10,372 nucleotides of DNA from the NCBI GenBank assembly GCA_030528845.1, contig JAUMYC010000079.1, positions 1-10,372 on the forward strand, given 5' to 3'. The notes under the pieces are model-generated. The model made no database searches and had not been told where the DNA came from. It worked only from the letters and a program-made list of their open reading frames with translations. Numbering within the stretch: position 1 is the stretch's first letter; each line of letters begins with the position of its first letter. The position numbers and the translations under genes are program-made. This stretch comes from Eubacteriales bacterium. GTDB lineage: Bacteria > Bacillota_A > Clostridia > Christensenellales > Aristaeellaceae. Below are positions 1-6,060 of this stretch, in pieces.

Positions 1-282
1 TACAGCATCAAGAAGTACATCGGCGCGTATGCCGCGGCCATGGGCGGTCTGGACGCGATCATCTTCACCGCCGGCATCGGCGAGAACGACGGCCCCGCCC
101 GTCAGCTGGTCTGCGACGGCCTCGAGTTCCTGGGCGTCGAGCTGAACAGGGAACTCAACCACGTCACCCGCTCCAAGGAGATCAAGCTCTCCACCGAAAA
201 TTCCAAGGTGCAGGTGTGGGTCGTGCCGACGAACGAAGAGCTGGCCATCGCCCGCGACACTCTGGAGCTCGTGAGCAAGTAA
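1..282 (+). CDS. ackA: Acetate kinase, C-terminal part (5' end outside window)
   Basis: This is the last 93 codons of acetate kinase, which interconverts acetyl phosphate plus ADP and acetate plus ATP in the cytoplasm, the ATP-yielding step of the Pta-AckA pathway in fermenters. The reading frame is open from base 1. The family signature IFTAGIGEN (residues about 20-28 of the visible part) is the conserved nucleotide-binding/catalytic loop of the ASKHA-fold acetate kinases, and the C-terminal segment ending in VVPTNEELAIARDT is typical of the family's end (known: the C-terminal N/EE-x-IARDT stretch is well conserved). The full protein is usually about 400 residues, so roughly three quarters lies upstream. 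It ends with TAA. The next gene on the same strand is yceD, an order often seen in Clostridia, but a strong promoter separates them, so yceD need not depend on ackA transcription. Confidence 0.96.
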   Translation, partial: YSIKKYIGAYAAAMGGLDAIIFTAGIGENDGPARQLVCDGLEFLGVELNRELNHVTRSKEIKLSTENSKVQVWVVPTNEELAIARDTLELVSK

Positions 283-291
283 AGTTGGATC

Positions 292-348
292 ATCGGCATC
301 TCATAGAGCTGCCGATACGCGCGACCGCAGGCGCAAGCGCCGCCGGTC
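292..348 (+). other. Two hairpins downstream of ackA
   Basis: Two consecutive inverted repeats follow the ackA stop codon. The first pairs 292-298 (atcggca) with 310-316 (tgccgat), with an inner ctc/gag stem. The second pairs gaccg at 323-327 with cggtc at 344-348 around an inner ggcg/cgcc stem. Neither is followed by a T-run, so I cannot call a classical intrinsic terminator. They could protect the 3' end of the ackA mRNA or be a Rho-type end. The rest of 283-440 shows no gene that I can support; an AT-rich palindrome lies near 409-418. Confidence 0.4.
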
Positions 349-440
349 CGCTGATCCTGTAATGCCGAACCATCGGTTTCATAATTTGTTGTTCTGCGGC
401 GGGGCGCGTAAAATTTTAACACGCCCTGCGCAGAATGTGA

Positions 441-469
441 TTGACAGAACCGAACGCGGACGGTATACT
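441..469 (+). promoter_or_regulatory. Sigma-A-type promoter for yceD-rpmF
   Basis: A consensus -35 box TTGACA (441-446) is separated by 17 bases from a near-consensus -10 box TATACT (464-469). Transcription would begin near 476, leaving about 70 bases of leader before the yceD start. This makes yceD-rpmF an independently expressed unit rather than an extension of the ackA transcript. Confidence 0.85.
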
Positions 470-545
470 AAGAAGGCTTGTTTAGGAACAGGGGAGCATT
501 CTGCCCCTTTCCAGATATCCGCTTTCGGGAAGAGAGGTGCTTCCG

Positions 546-1010
546 GTGCGTCTGGATATGTCCAATCCCCTTCGGGATCCCGGCCAGAGCTATCCCTTCG
601 CGTGCAATGTGCAGGTGGAGCCGATAGAATATCTCGACGACCCGGTGAGCTTCGAAAACGTGCATATCGAGGGCGACCTCGTGGGCACGGGGCAGGGCGT
701 GGTCATGCATGCCGTTCTCACGGCAGAGGTGATCTCCCGCTGCGCGCTGTGTCTGGAGGAGGCCCGGCTGCATGTCGAAGCGAATATCGAAAACCGCTTC
801 TCCCGCACGCCCAAGGAAGATGACGACGAGTATCTGATCGAAGGCTATGCGGCGGATCTGACCAAGCCCGTGGCGGACGCGCTGATCCTGGAGCTGCCCA
901 TGCGGTTCCTGTGCAGGCCGGATTGTCTGGGCCTGTGTCCCGTGTGCGGGAAAAACCGCAACGAGACGAGCTGCGGCTGCGAACAGGCGCAAGGTCAGAT
1001 CGAAGACTGA
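546..1010 (+). CDS. yceD: YceD/DUF177 family protein
   Basis: This is a 154-residue cytoplasmic YceD (DUF177) protein. Family members in bacteria and plastids are linked to 23S rRNA accumulation and are almost always beside rpmF; the precise biochemical role is not settled. Diagnostic features are the mid-protein C66-x2-C69 in a SRCALCLEEA context and the cysteine cluster near the C-terminus, C123-x3-C127-x3-C131-x2-C134 (LCRPDCLGLCPVCGKN), then C143 and C145. I chose the GTG at 546 because the AGAGAGGTG ribosome binding site (531-539) sits 6 bases before it and because the resulting start MRLDMSNPLRDPGQ resembles family N-termini. The in-frame GTG at 537 overlaps that ribosome binding site and is less likely; the ATG at 558 is a further possibility. 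The gene runs into rpmF after about 100 bases and shares its terminator. Confidence 0.93.
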   Translation: MRLDMSNPLRDPGQSYPFACNVQVEPIEYLDDPVSFENVHIEGDLVGTGQGVVMHAVLTAEVISRCALCLEEARLHVEANIENRFSRTPKEDDDEYLIEGYAADLTKPVADALILELPMRFLCRPDCLGLCPVCGKNRNETSCGCEQAQGQIED

Positions 1011-1055
1011 TATTGACAAACCGGGCCCGCCCGAAAGAGCGGCCCGCGCTGAAAA

Positions 1056-1072
1056 CCGCCGGTTTTCGGCGG
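1056..1072 (+). other. Small hairpin between yceD and rpmF
   Basis: ccgccg (1056-1061) pairs with cggcgg (1067-1072) around the loop gtttt. A further GC-rich imperfect inverted repeat lies at 1021-1046. There is no T-run, so these do not look like a terminator; they could stabilise or process the yceD-rpmF message just before the very strong rpmF ribosome binding site. Confidence 0.35.
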
Positions 1073-1111
1073 ACGACGATCCCACAGAAAGGTTTAGGAG
1101 GTGGAATCACC

Positions 1112-1300
1112 ATGGCAGTACCGAAGGGCAAAGTATCCAAGGCCCGCCGCAATTCCCGCCGCGCGGCGAATTGGAAGCTGGGTCTCCCGGGCATCGCGAA
1201 GTGCCCCCGCTGCGGCAAGATGAAGCTGGCGCACCGCGTCTGCAAGAGCTGCGGCTATTATGACGGCCAGCAGGTCATCGAAACCGAAAAGAAGGCCTAA
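1112..1300 (+). CDS. rpmF: 50S ribosomal protein L32 (zinc-binding form)
   Basis: This 62-residue protein is ribosomal protein bL32 of the large subunit. The N-terminus MAVPKGKVSKARRNSRRA is the highly conserved L32 start (known: it lies against 23S rRNA), and the four cysteines C31-x2-C34 and C44-x2-C47 form a zinc ribbon, so this is the zinc-binding (C+) form rather than the cysteine-free paralogue that some bacteria switch to under zinc limitation. The start is fixed by the ribosome binding site TAGGAGGTGG (1095-1104), one of the best in the window, as expected for a ribosomal protein. The upstream frame stays open past this ATG, but the family length and the ribosome binding site exclude a longer protein. 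A perfect terminator follows 25 bases downstream, so the operon ends here and does not continue into plsX. Confidence 0.98.
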   Translation: MAVPKGKVSKARRNSRRAANWKLGLPGIAKCPRCGKMKLAHRVCKSCGYYDGQQVIETEKKA

Positions 1301-1325
1301 TCTTTCTTCAGATTCAAGCTTTCAC

Positions 1326-1365
1326 AGCCGGAAAGGAGCGCGCTCCTTTCCGGCTTTTCGTTTTT
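1326..1365 (+). terminator. Intrinsic terminator of yceD-rpmF
   Basis: A perfect 15-bp inverted repeat, agccggaaaggagcg (1326-1340) against its exact complement (1341-1355), is followed by tttcgttttt. It is a textbook Rho-independent terminator and closes the yceD-rpmF unit. Because the palindrome has no central spacer, the actual RNA loop would form from the inner bases. Confidence 0.9.
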
Positions 1366-1434
1366 GGTAAGTTCTGCCTCTGCGCCAAAATGCGCATCTT
1401 TTCCTGCAGCTAAACCGTCTTAAATGCAGCGTAC

Positions 1435-1463
1435 TTGCAGACGCAACATCTTGGTGGTATAAT
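1435..1463 (+). promoter_or_regulatory. Promoter for the cysteine-repeat secreted protein
   Basis: TTGCAG (1435-1440), a spacer of 17 bases, and a perfect TATAAT (1458-1463) form a good sigma-A-type promoter. Transcription would start near 1470, giving a leader of about 100 bases before the ATG at 1571. I see no recognisable riboswitch or leader peptide in that leader. Confidence 0.8.
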
Positions 1464-1570
1464 GCAGACGCTTTTTGGCCCCTGCCTGTCCGTTTTTTGT
1501 ACTGCAAGCAGAAAGCGGGCCTCGGCCGGGAAGAAACGATCGGCTTTATACGGAAAGGAACGTTTGGAAT

Positions 1571-3280
1571 ATGAAAAAGAGTGTTGTGGCGCTTATGCTG
1601 GGGCTGCTCCTGCTCGTGCTGCCCGGCGCGGGCCTTGCCAAGAGCGCTCCCTGCGCGCATGATGGCGGCTGGAAGATCGAAGGAGACGCGCTGCACGTCT
1701 GCACGATCTGCGGCACCGCGCAGGTGCATACCAAGACGGAGAAAACAGTCGCGCCGACCTGCTCGAGCGTGGGCTATACGATGGAGGTCTGCTCTGTCTG
1801 CGGCTGGGAGGGCGAACAGAACAAGATCCGCCCGCAGGATCCCAATGCCCACGACTGGGGCATCTGGGCGACGGTTTCGGAATCGACCTGCAGCAAGGCG
1901 GGCGAGAAGGTCCGCGCGTGCGCGATCTGCGCGAAGGTGGAACGGGAGAGCCTCCCGCTGGCCGAGCATGAGCTCAGCGCCGCGATCCACGACCCGACCT
2001 GCGCGGAGGACGGCTATACGATCTACACCTGCGAGCGCTGCTCGTATGTCAGCGACAGGACGGAGATCGTGCCGCGCAGCGCCGCCTATCATGTGTGGGG
2101 CGAGTTCGGCGTGATCCTGCAGCCCGGCTGCACTGTGCCCGGCAGTCAGGAGCGCACCTGCTCCATCTGCGGCGCGAACCACCGCAAGGAAGTGGAACCG
2201 ACCGGCCATACGCCCCGCAGCGTGACCGTGGAGCCGGGCTGCACGGACGGCTACACCGTGGACGTGTGCTCTGTCTGCGGAGTGGAGACGAGCGAGCGGA
2301 CGAACATCGTGCCCGGCGGCCATAAATGGAGCAAATGGGAAAAGACGCAGGAGCTCTCCTGCACGCAGGACGAGGTGCTGCTGCGCCGCTGCTCCGTGTG
2401 CGCCAAGGTCGAAGAGCAGCGCACGCCCGCTCCGGGCCATGAGTTTAAGGAAGGCGTCTGCAGGGCCACCTGCGTCAGCGACGGCTACACCGCCATGGTG
2501 TGCGCCGTGTGCGGCGAGCAGGACGGCGAGTCGTATAATCGCGTGCCTGCGGGCGAGGAGCATCACGTTTGGGATGAGTACCGCTGGGAACGCGTGACCG
2601 AGCCGACCTGCGTCGAATGGGGCCTGTATTATCAGGGCTGCTCCTATTGCGACGCGACGCGCAAGGTGCCCATCAAGCCCAGAGGCCACGAGGGCGAGCC
2701 GCGCGTGTTCGAGGCGGACTTTGCAAACGACGGCTACACGGTGGAGATCTGCGGCGTGTGCGGCATGGAAGCCTGCCCGCGCTATGACATCGTGCCTGCG
2801 GGCATGTATGCCTATGTGCCTGCGGAGCTGCAGGTCGATCAGATCGCCTTTGCCGGCGCGCAGAGCGCCGTGCTGCTGCGCTATGCCTCGCCCGAGGGCG
2901 AAGAGGCAGCCGTGCTGGAGCTCACGGCCGACGCCGCCGGCGTGGTCGAGGTGGACTGCACGCAGGAATGGTTTGCCGAAAACAAAGTCGTGCGGCTGGT
3001 GATCCGCAGCGGCGGTCTGAGCGTCAGCGCGCAGGCGGAAGGCCTTGTGCGCGTGGAAACAGCCGCCGTGCAGGAAGAGGACGGCATGCTGCTCAGCGTG
3101 ATGACCGGCCTGCCCAACGACGGCTTTGACGAGACTGTCGGCGAATACAGGCGCGATGTGTACAGCGTCGAGCTCAGCGCGCAGGCGGAGACGCAGCTGC
3201 GCGGCCGCTGCCTGCTCATCACCGCTCCCATGGGCGAGGGCACGCTGCTGGTGCTCTCCTCCGAAAAGAGCGCGGGCTGA
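1571..3280 (+). CDS. Secreted cysteine-rich protein with alternating C-C-C-H repeats
   Basis: I do not recognise a named family. The 569-residue protein starts with a signal peptide (MKKSVVALMLGLLLLVLPGAGLA, cleavage likely near residue 23). Residues 28-411 hold a partial unit and nine tandem units of about 40 residues, each with a Cys, a CxxC and a closing His, in two alternating types (see the repeat entry). Residues 412-569 form a different region, short strands rich in Val, Leu and Ala with few cysteines, that looks beta-rich and has no cell-wall anchor, LPxTG motif or transmembrane helix. There are 33 cysteines in all. Similar TC...DGYT...CxxCG repeats are familiar in surface proteins of gut Firmicutes, where they lack an established function. 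The start follows an AAAGGA ribosome binding site (1554-1559). A DacF-type penicillin-binding protein gene follows after 55 bases with no clear promoter, which suggests co-transcription and an envelope role (inference). Metal binding by the repeats is plausible but unproven. Confidence 0.85.
   Translation: MKKSVVALMLGLLLLVLPGAGLAKSAPCAHDGGWKIEGDALHVCTICGTAQVHTKTEKTVAPTCSSVGYTMEVCSVCGWEGEQNKIRPQDPNAHDWGIWATVSESTCSKAGEKVRACAICAKVERESLPLAEHELSAAIHDPTCAEDGYTIYTCERCSYVSDRTEIVPRSAAYHVWGEFGVILQPGCTVPGSQERTCSICGANHRKEVEPTGHTPRSVTVEPGCTDGYTVDVCSVCGVETSERTNIVPGGHKWSKWEKTQELSCTQDEVLLRRCSVCAKVEEQRTPAPGHEFKEGVCRATCVSDGYTAMVCAVCGEQDGESYNRVPAGEEHHVWDEYRWERVTEPTCVEWGLYYQGCSYCDATRKVPIKPRGHEGEPRVFEADFANDGYTVEICGVCGMEACPRYDIVPAGMYAYVPAELQVDQIAFAGAQSAVLLRYASPEGEEAAVLELTADAAGVVEVDCTQEWFAENKVVRLVIRSGGLSVSAQAEGLVRVETAAVQEEDGMLLSVMTGLPNDGFDETVGEYRRDVYSVELSAQAETQLRGRCLLITAPMGEGTLLVLSSEKSAG
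1652..2803 (+). repeat. Protein-level tandem repeat array, alternating types A and B
   Basis: Residues 28-411 contain a shortened first unit (28-53) and then A (54-94), B (95-133), A (134-174), B (175-213), A (214-251), B (252-290), A (291-332), B (333-373), A (374-411). Type A reads C-x3-GYT-x3-C-x2-C-x16-H, usually with DGYT and a late (I/N)(V/R)P. Type B reads W-x2-(W/F/Y) then C-x9-C-x2-C-x12-H; its four copies have exactly this spacing (Cys 107/117/120 with His 133; 187/197/200 with 213; 264/274/277 with 290; 347/357/360 with 373). The third A copy is two to three residues shorter (Cys 224/233/236, His 251). Sequence outside the motif has diverged strongly, so the duplication is old and the spacing has been kept by selection. 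Confidence 0.85.
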
Positions 3281-3309
3281 CGCCCGCAGATACCGGCCTG
3301 CAGAGGCCG
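3272..3309 (+). other. Two hairpins across the stop codon and the gap before dacF
   Basis: gcgggc (3272-3277) pairs with gcccgc (3282-3287) with the TGA stop codon in its loop, and cggcc (3294-3298) pairs with ggccg (3305-3309). Neither is followed by a T-run, so this does not look like a full terminator. They may set the relative level of the two genes or mark an mRNA processing point if the genes are co-transcribed. Confidence 0.4.
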
Positions 3310-3335
3310 ACGGAAAGGAATGGAACAACCGCATC

Positions 3336-4751
3336 ATGCGAAAGCGCGGCCGAATTTTGAGCTTCATATTGCTCTTTGTCCTGCTCACGGGGCTTTGCCC
3401 CGGGGGCAGGGCGGAGCATATCCTCATGCCGGACAGCCTCGCCTCGGAGACGGCCATCCTCATCGACGCCGCCACCGGCGCGCCGCTGTTTGAAAAGAAC
3501 GCCGACAGGGCCATGTACCCCGCCAGCACGACCAAGATCATGACCTGCCTTCTGGCGCTGGAGTACGGCGACCTCGACGCGCAGGTGGTCATCCCGGAGG
3601 AGGCGGGCAGCGTGCCCAAGGACTCCTCCCTCATGCCCGTCGCCGTGGGCGAGGTCATGTCGCTGCGCGATCTGCTCTACGGCCTGATGCTGCATTCGGG
3701 CAACGATTCGGCCAACGCCGTGGCGGCGCTCGTGGGCGGCTCGGTGGAAAATTTCGTGGCGATGATGAACGCGCGCGCCGCGCAGATCGGCATGACGGGC
3801 ACGCATTTCTCCAACGCGCACGGCTACCACGCCGACGACCATTATTCCACCGCCAGAGACCTCGCGCTGCTCGCGCAGGAGGCCATGCGCAACGAGGAAT
3901 TCCGAAAGATCGTGGGCACGCCGGCCTATATCATCGAGCCGACGAACAAGCGCGCCGAGCGGCTCAAGATGGTCAACTCCAACCTGATGCTCATCTCCGA
4001 GACGGATTATTATTACGACGGCATGAGCGGCATCAAGACCGGCTACACCGGCGCCGCGGGCCAGACGTTCGTCTTCGCGGCGGAGAGAAACGGCGCCTGC
4101 GTGATCGGCGTGAGCATGAAGGCGGGCGACAATAAGGATTCGCCCCTGCGCTGGAACGACGCGAAGACCATGCTCGACTACGGCTTCACGCGCTATCGCA
4201 ACTATTCCTTTGCAGAGCTCTACGCCATGTCTCCGGCCACGGTGCAGGTCGCAAACGCGATCGAGACCGACCCGCAGGCGGGCGACCTTTCCCTGTCCAT
4301 GGTGAACGTGGCCGGGGAATATTCCGTGGCCTGCCTCGACGGCGACGCGAGCGCCGCGCTGGCGGATTTTCAGGCCAAGCGGCAGTACACCATCACGGCG
4401 GATCTGACCGCGCCCATCGCGGCGGGGGCGATCATCGGCTCGGTGAGCTATACGACGGAGGACGGGCAGAGCGTGACGGGCACGCTCATCGCCTCGCGCT
4501 CTGTCGACGAGCAGCCGCAGACGATCACTGCGGCGGATATCTTCCCCTTTCTGGAGGGGGTCGATCTGGCGATGGCCGGGCAGATTTTGAAGATCGGCGG
4601 CATCGCGCTGGCTGTGCTGCTGATCGTGCGGGCTGTCCTGCGCGCGCGCCGGAGGGCTCTGCGCAGGAAACAGCGCCGCGCCGCGCGAAGGAGGACTTCC
4701 TACGGCCAGCCGGGCACCTATCGCGGCGGGAGAGACCGCTACTATAACTGA
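3336..4751 (+). CDS. dacF: D-alanyl-D-alanine carboxypeptidase, DacF/PBP5 type (S11 family)
   Basis: This 471-residue protein is a low-molecular-weight penicillin-binding protein that removes the terminal D-Ala from peptidoglycan stem peptides outside the membrane. A signal peptide (residues 1-27, ending GRA) precedes the catalytic domain, whose three active-site motifs are all intact: S64-T-T-K67 with the nucleophile Ser64, S121-G-N123, and K234-T-G236. Residues 300-400 resemble the beta-rich C-terminal domain of the family. A hydrophobic helix at 413-433 is followed by an Arg-rich tail (RARRRALRRKQRRAARRR) and a Tyr/Gly end, so the protein is probably held by a true transmembrane anchor with the basic tail in the cytoplasm, rather than by the amphipathic helix of classical PBP5. 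The ATG at 3336 has only a distant AAAGGA (3314-3319), so initiation may be weak or depend on the upstream gene. A terminator lies 16 bases after the stop. Confidence 0.93.
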   Translation: MRKRGRILSFILLFVLLTGLCPGGRAEHILMPDSLASETAILIDAATGAPLFEKNADRAMYPASTTKIMTCLLALEYGDLDAQVVIPEEAGSVPKDSSLMPVAVGEVMSLRDLLYGLMLHSGNDSANAVAALVGGSVENFVAMMNARAAQIGMTGTHFSNAHGYHADDHYSTARDLALLAQEAMRNEEFRKIVGTPAYIIEPTNKRAERLKMVNSNLMLISETDYYYDGMSGIKTGYTGAAGQTFVFAAERNGACVIGVSMKAGDNKDSPLRWNDAKTMLDYGFTRYRNYSFAELYAMSPATVQVANAIETDPQAGDLSLSMVNVAGEYSVACLDGDASAALADFQAKRQYTITADLTAPIAAGAIIGSVSYTTEDGQSVTGTLIASRSVDEQPQTITAADIFPFLEGVDLAMAGQILKIGGIALAVLLIVRAVLRARRRALRRKQRRAARRRTSYGQPGTYRGGRDRYYN

Positions 4752-4767
4752 ACAGGAACGGCACGGT

Positions 4768-4810
4768 AAAGCGCGCCCCGCCTATATGCAACGCGGGCGC
4801 GCTTTGTGTT
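4768..4810 (+). terminator. Terminator after dacF
   Basis: aaagcgcgccccgc (4768-4781) pairs with gcgggcgcgcttt (4793-4805), leaving one bulged C and an 11-base loop. The tail after the stem is only moderately T-rich (gtgtt), so termination may be incomplete. The 3' arm ends two bases before the extended -10 element of the next promoter. Confidence 0.7.
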
Positions 4811-4815
4811 ATAAT
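4807..4815 (+). promoter_or_regulatory. Extended -10 promoter of the URO-D-like gene
   Basis: TGtTATAAT (4807-4815) is a perfect extended -10 element. No good -35 box lies at the right distance (4787-4792 reads tgcaac), which fits an extended -10 promoter that does not need one. Its upstream part lies inside the dacF terminator hairpin. The start of transcription would be near 4822. Confidence 0.72.
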
Positions 4816-4825
4816 AAAGTTTAGG

Positions 4826-4842
4826 AATCCGCGCGGCGGATT
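4826..4842 (+). other. 5' leader hairpin of the URO-D-like gene
   Basis: aatccgc (4826-4832) and gcggatt (4836-4842) form a 7-bp stem with a 3-base loop, a few bases after the predicted transcription start. Such a 5'-terminal hairpin can stabilise an mRNA. The T-run after it is only three bases, so attenuation is less likely. Confidence 0.45.
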
Positions 4843-4877
4843 TCGACAAACATGCTATAAAGAGGGAGGCGGAGGGA

Positions 4878-6014
4878 ATGGAACAGACGGGCAAGCGCAC
4901 AGTCGCGCCCATGCGCGCAAAATGGAAGGGCACGATGACGGACCGCGAGCGGTTCAACCGCCAGATGCACTATCAGCCGACAGACCGCTGCTTCAATATG
5001 GAATTTGGCTATTGGGAAGAGAATTTCAGCGAATGGGATCTCTTTGTGAAAAACAGCATCCGCACCAATGAGGAGGCGGACGCGTTTTTTGCCTTTGACC
5101 GCATCGAGACGATCAGCGCGAGCCTGTGGATGGACCCGCCCTTTCCGCAGAGGGAGATCGGCCGCAGCGGCAATAAGCTCATCGTGCAGAACGGCGACGG
5201 GCTGACCGCCGAAGTGCCCGCCGACCGCCACGACACCATCCCGCATTATATAAAATCCTCCGTGGTCACGCCGGAGGACTGGAAGAGGGTCAAGGAGGAG
5301 CGCTTCCAACGGGGCGCCTTCCGCCTGCCGGATATCGAGGCGCTCAGGAAGCTCCACACGCCGGAACGGGATTATCCGCTGGGCGTGCATTGCGGCTCCA
5401 TGATCGGCAAGATCCGCGACATGCTCACCTTCGAAGGGCTGGCCTACGCCTGCTACGATTACCCGGAGATGGTCGAGGACATGGTGGAGACCTGCTGCGT
5501 GCTCGTGGAGGACGCGCTGGACGCGCTGCTGCCGCAGTTTGATTTTGATTACGCCTCGGGCTGGGAGGACATCTGCTTCAAGAACGGGCCGATCGTGAGC
5601 GTGCCGTTCTTCCGGGACGTGGTCATGCCGCGCTACAAGCGCATCCGCAAAAAGCTCGATCAATACGGGATCGACCTGTGGTATACGGACTGCGACGGCG
5701 ACGTGCGGCCGATCCTGCCGTATCTGCTCGAGGGCGGCATCAACTGCCTGTTCCCCTTCGAGGTGAACGGCTGCTCGCACCCGGGCGAACTGCTCGACAG
5801 ATACGACGGGCAGCTGCGCATCATGGGCGGCGTGGACAAGATCCAGCTGGGCAAGGGGCCGGAGGCCATCCTCGCCTATATGAAGACGCTGGAGAAATAT
5901 GTGGCGCGCGGGGGCTACATCCCCTTCTGCGACCACCGCTGCCCGCCGAACGTGAAGCCGGAGGATTATCTCTATTATCTCGACCTCAAGGAAAAAATGT
6001 TCGGCCTGCAATAA
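4878..6014 (+). CDS. Uroporphyrinogen decarboxylase-fold protein, probable corrinoid methyltransferase-like enzyme (not HemE)
   Basis: This 378-residue protein belongs to the URO-D superfamily of TIM-barrel proteins, which holds HemE and the MtaA/MtbA/CmuA methyltransferases that move methyl groups to or from corrinoid proteins or thiols. Visible family landmarks are the opening MTDRERFNRQMHYQPTDR (residues 20-37), DCDGDVRPILPYLLEGGINCLFPFE (271-295), GGVDK (317-321) and the closing GGYIPFCDHRCPPNV with PEDYLYYLDL (345-370). The HemE signature with its Met-Arg-Gln-Ala-Gly-Arg stretch is absent, so a heme role is unlikely. The usual zinc ligand pair HxC appears as TDC (270-272), with Cys352 and Cys355-region cysteines available later. 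The ATG at 4878 follows GAGGGAGG (4862-4869); family alignment would also fit the ATG at 4935, which has GGAAGGG just before it. No corrinoid protein or methyl-donor gene is in the window, so the substrate is unknown. It has its own promoter and terminator. Confidence 0.8.
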   Translation: MEQTGKRTVAPMRAKWKGTMTDRERFNRQMHYQPTDRCFNMEFGYWEENFSEWDLFVKNSIRTNEEADAFFAFDRIETISASLWMDPPFPQREIGRSGNKLIVQNGDGLTAEVPADRHDTIPHYIKSSVVTPEDWKRVKEERFQRGAFRLPDIEALRKLHTPERDYPLGVHCGSMIGKIRDMLTFEGLAYACYDYPEMVEDMVETCCVLVEDALDALLPQFDFDYASGWEDICFKNGPIVSVPFFRDVVMPRYKRIRKKLDQYGIDLWYTDCDGDVRPILPYLLEGGINCLFPFEVNGCSHPGELLDRYDGQLRIMGGVDKIQLGKGPEAILAYMKTLEKYVARGGYIPFCDHRCPPNVKPEDYLYYLDLKEKMFGLQ

Positions 6015-6022
6015 TAGGCCGC

Positions 6023-6057
6023 AAAAACGGGAGAGGGGCAAAGCCTCTCTCCCGTTT
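6023..6057. terminator. Bidirectional terminator between convergent genes
   Basis: Positions 6025-6039 pair with 6043-6057 in a 15-bp stem (one G-T pair) closed by the 3-base loop at 6040-6042. On the minus strand the stem ends in TTTTT, an ideal terminator for the GH27 operon; on the plus strand it ends in TTT and serves the URO-D-like gene. It lies only 3 bases from the minus-strand stop codon and 10 bases from the plus-strand one. Confidence 0.9.
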
Positions 6058-6060
6058 GCA

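Noticed and set aside
405..430. AT-rich palindrome near 409-418 as the ackA terminator
   Set aside because: The palindrome has no loop and no stable GC stem directly before a T-run, and it lies about 130 bases after the ackA stop codon.
1013..1041. TTGACA at 1013-1018 as an internal promoter for rpmF
   Set aside because: No acceptable -10 box lies 15-19 bases downstream; the stretch is GC-rich.
1652..2803. Ferredoxin- or rubredoxin-like iron-sulphur modules
   Set aside because: The protein has a signal peptide, and the C-x9-C-x2-C-(x12/x16)-H spacing matches neither CxxCxxCxxxC ferredoxins nor paired CxxC rubredoxins.
1322..3658. A 778-codon open frame on the minus strand opposite the cysteine-repeat gene and dacF
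   Set aside because: It spans two genes with clear families, promoters and ribosome binding sites on the other strand, and its His/Arg/Ala-rich translation is typical of antisense frames in GC-rich DNA. No ribosome binding site or family motif supports it.
4878..6014. HemE, uroporphyrinogen decarboxylase of heme synthesis
   Set aside because: The N-terminal Arg-containing substrate-binding signature of HemE is absent and no other heme gene is near.
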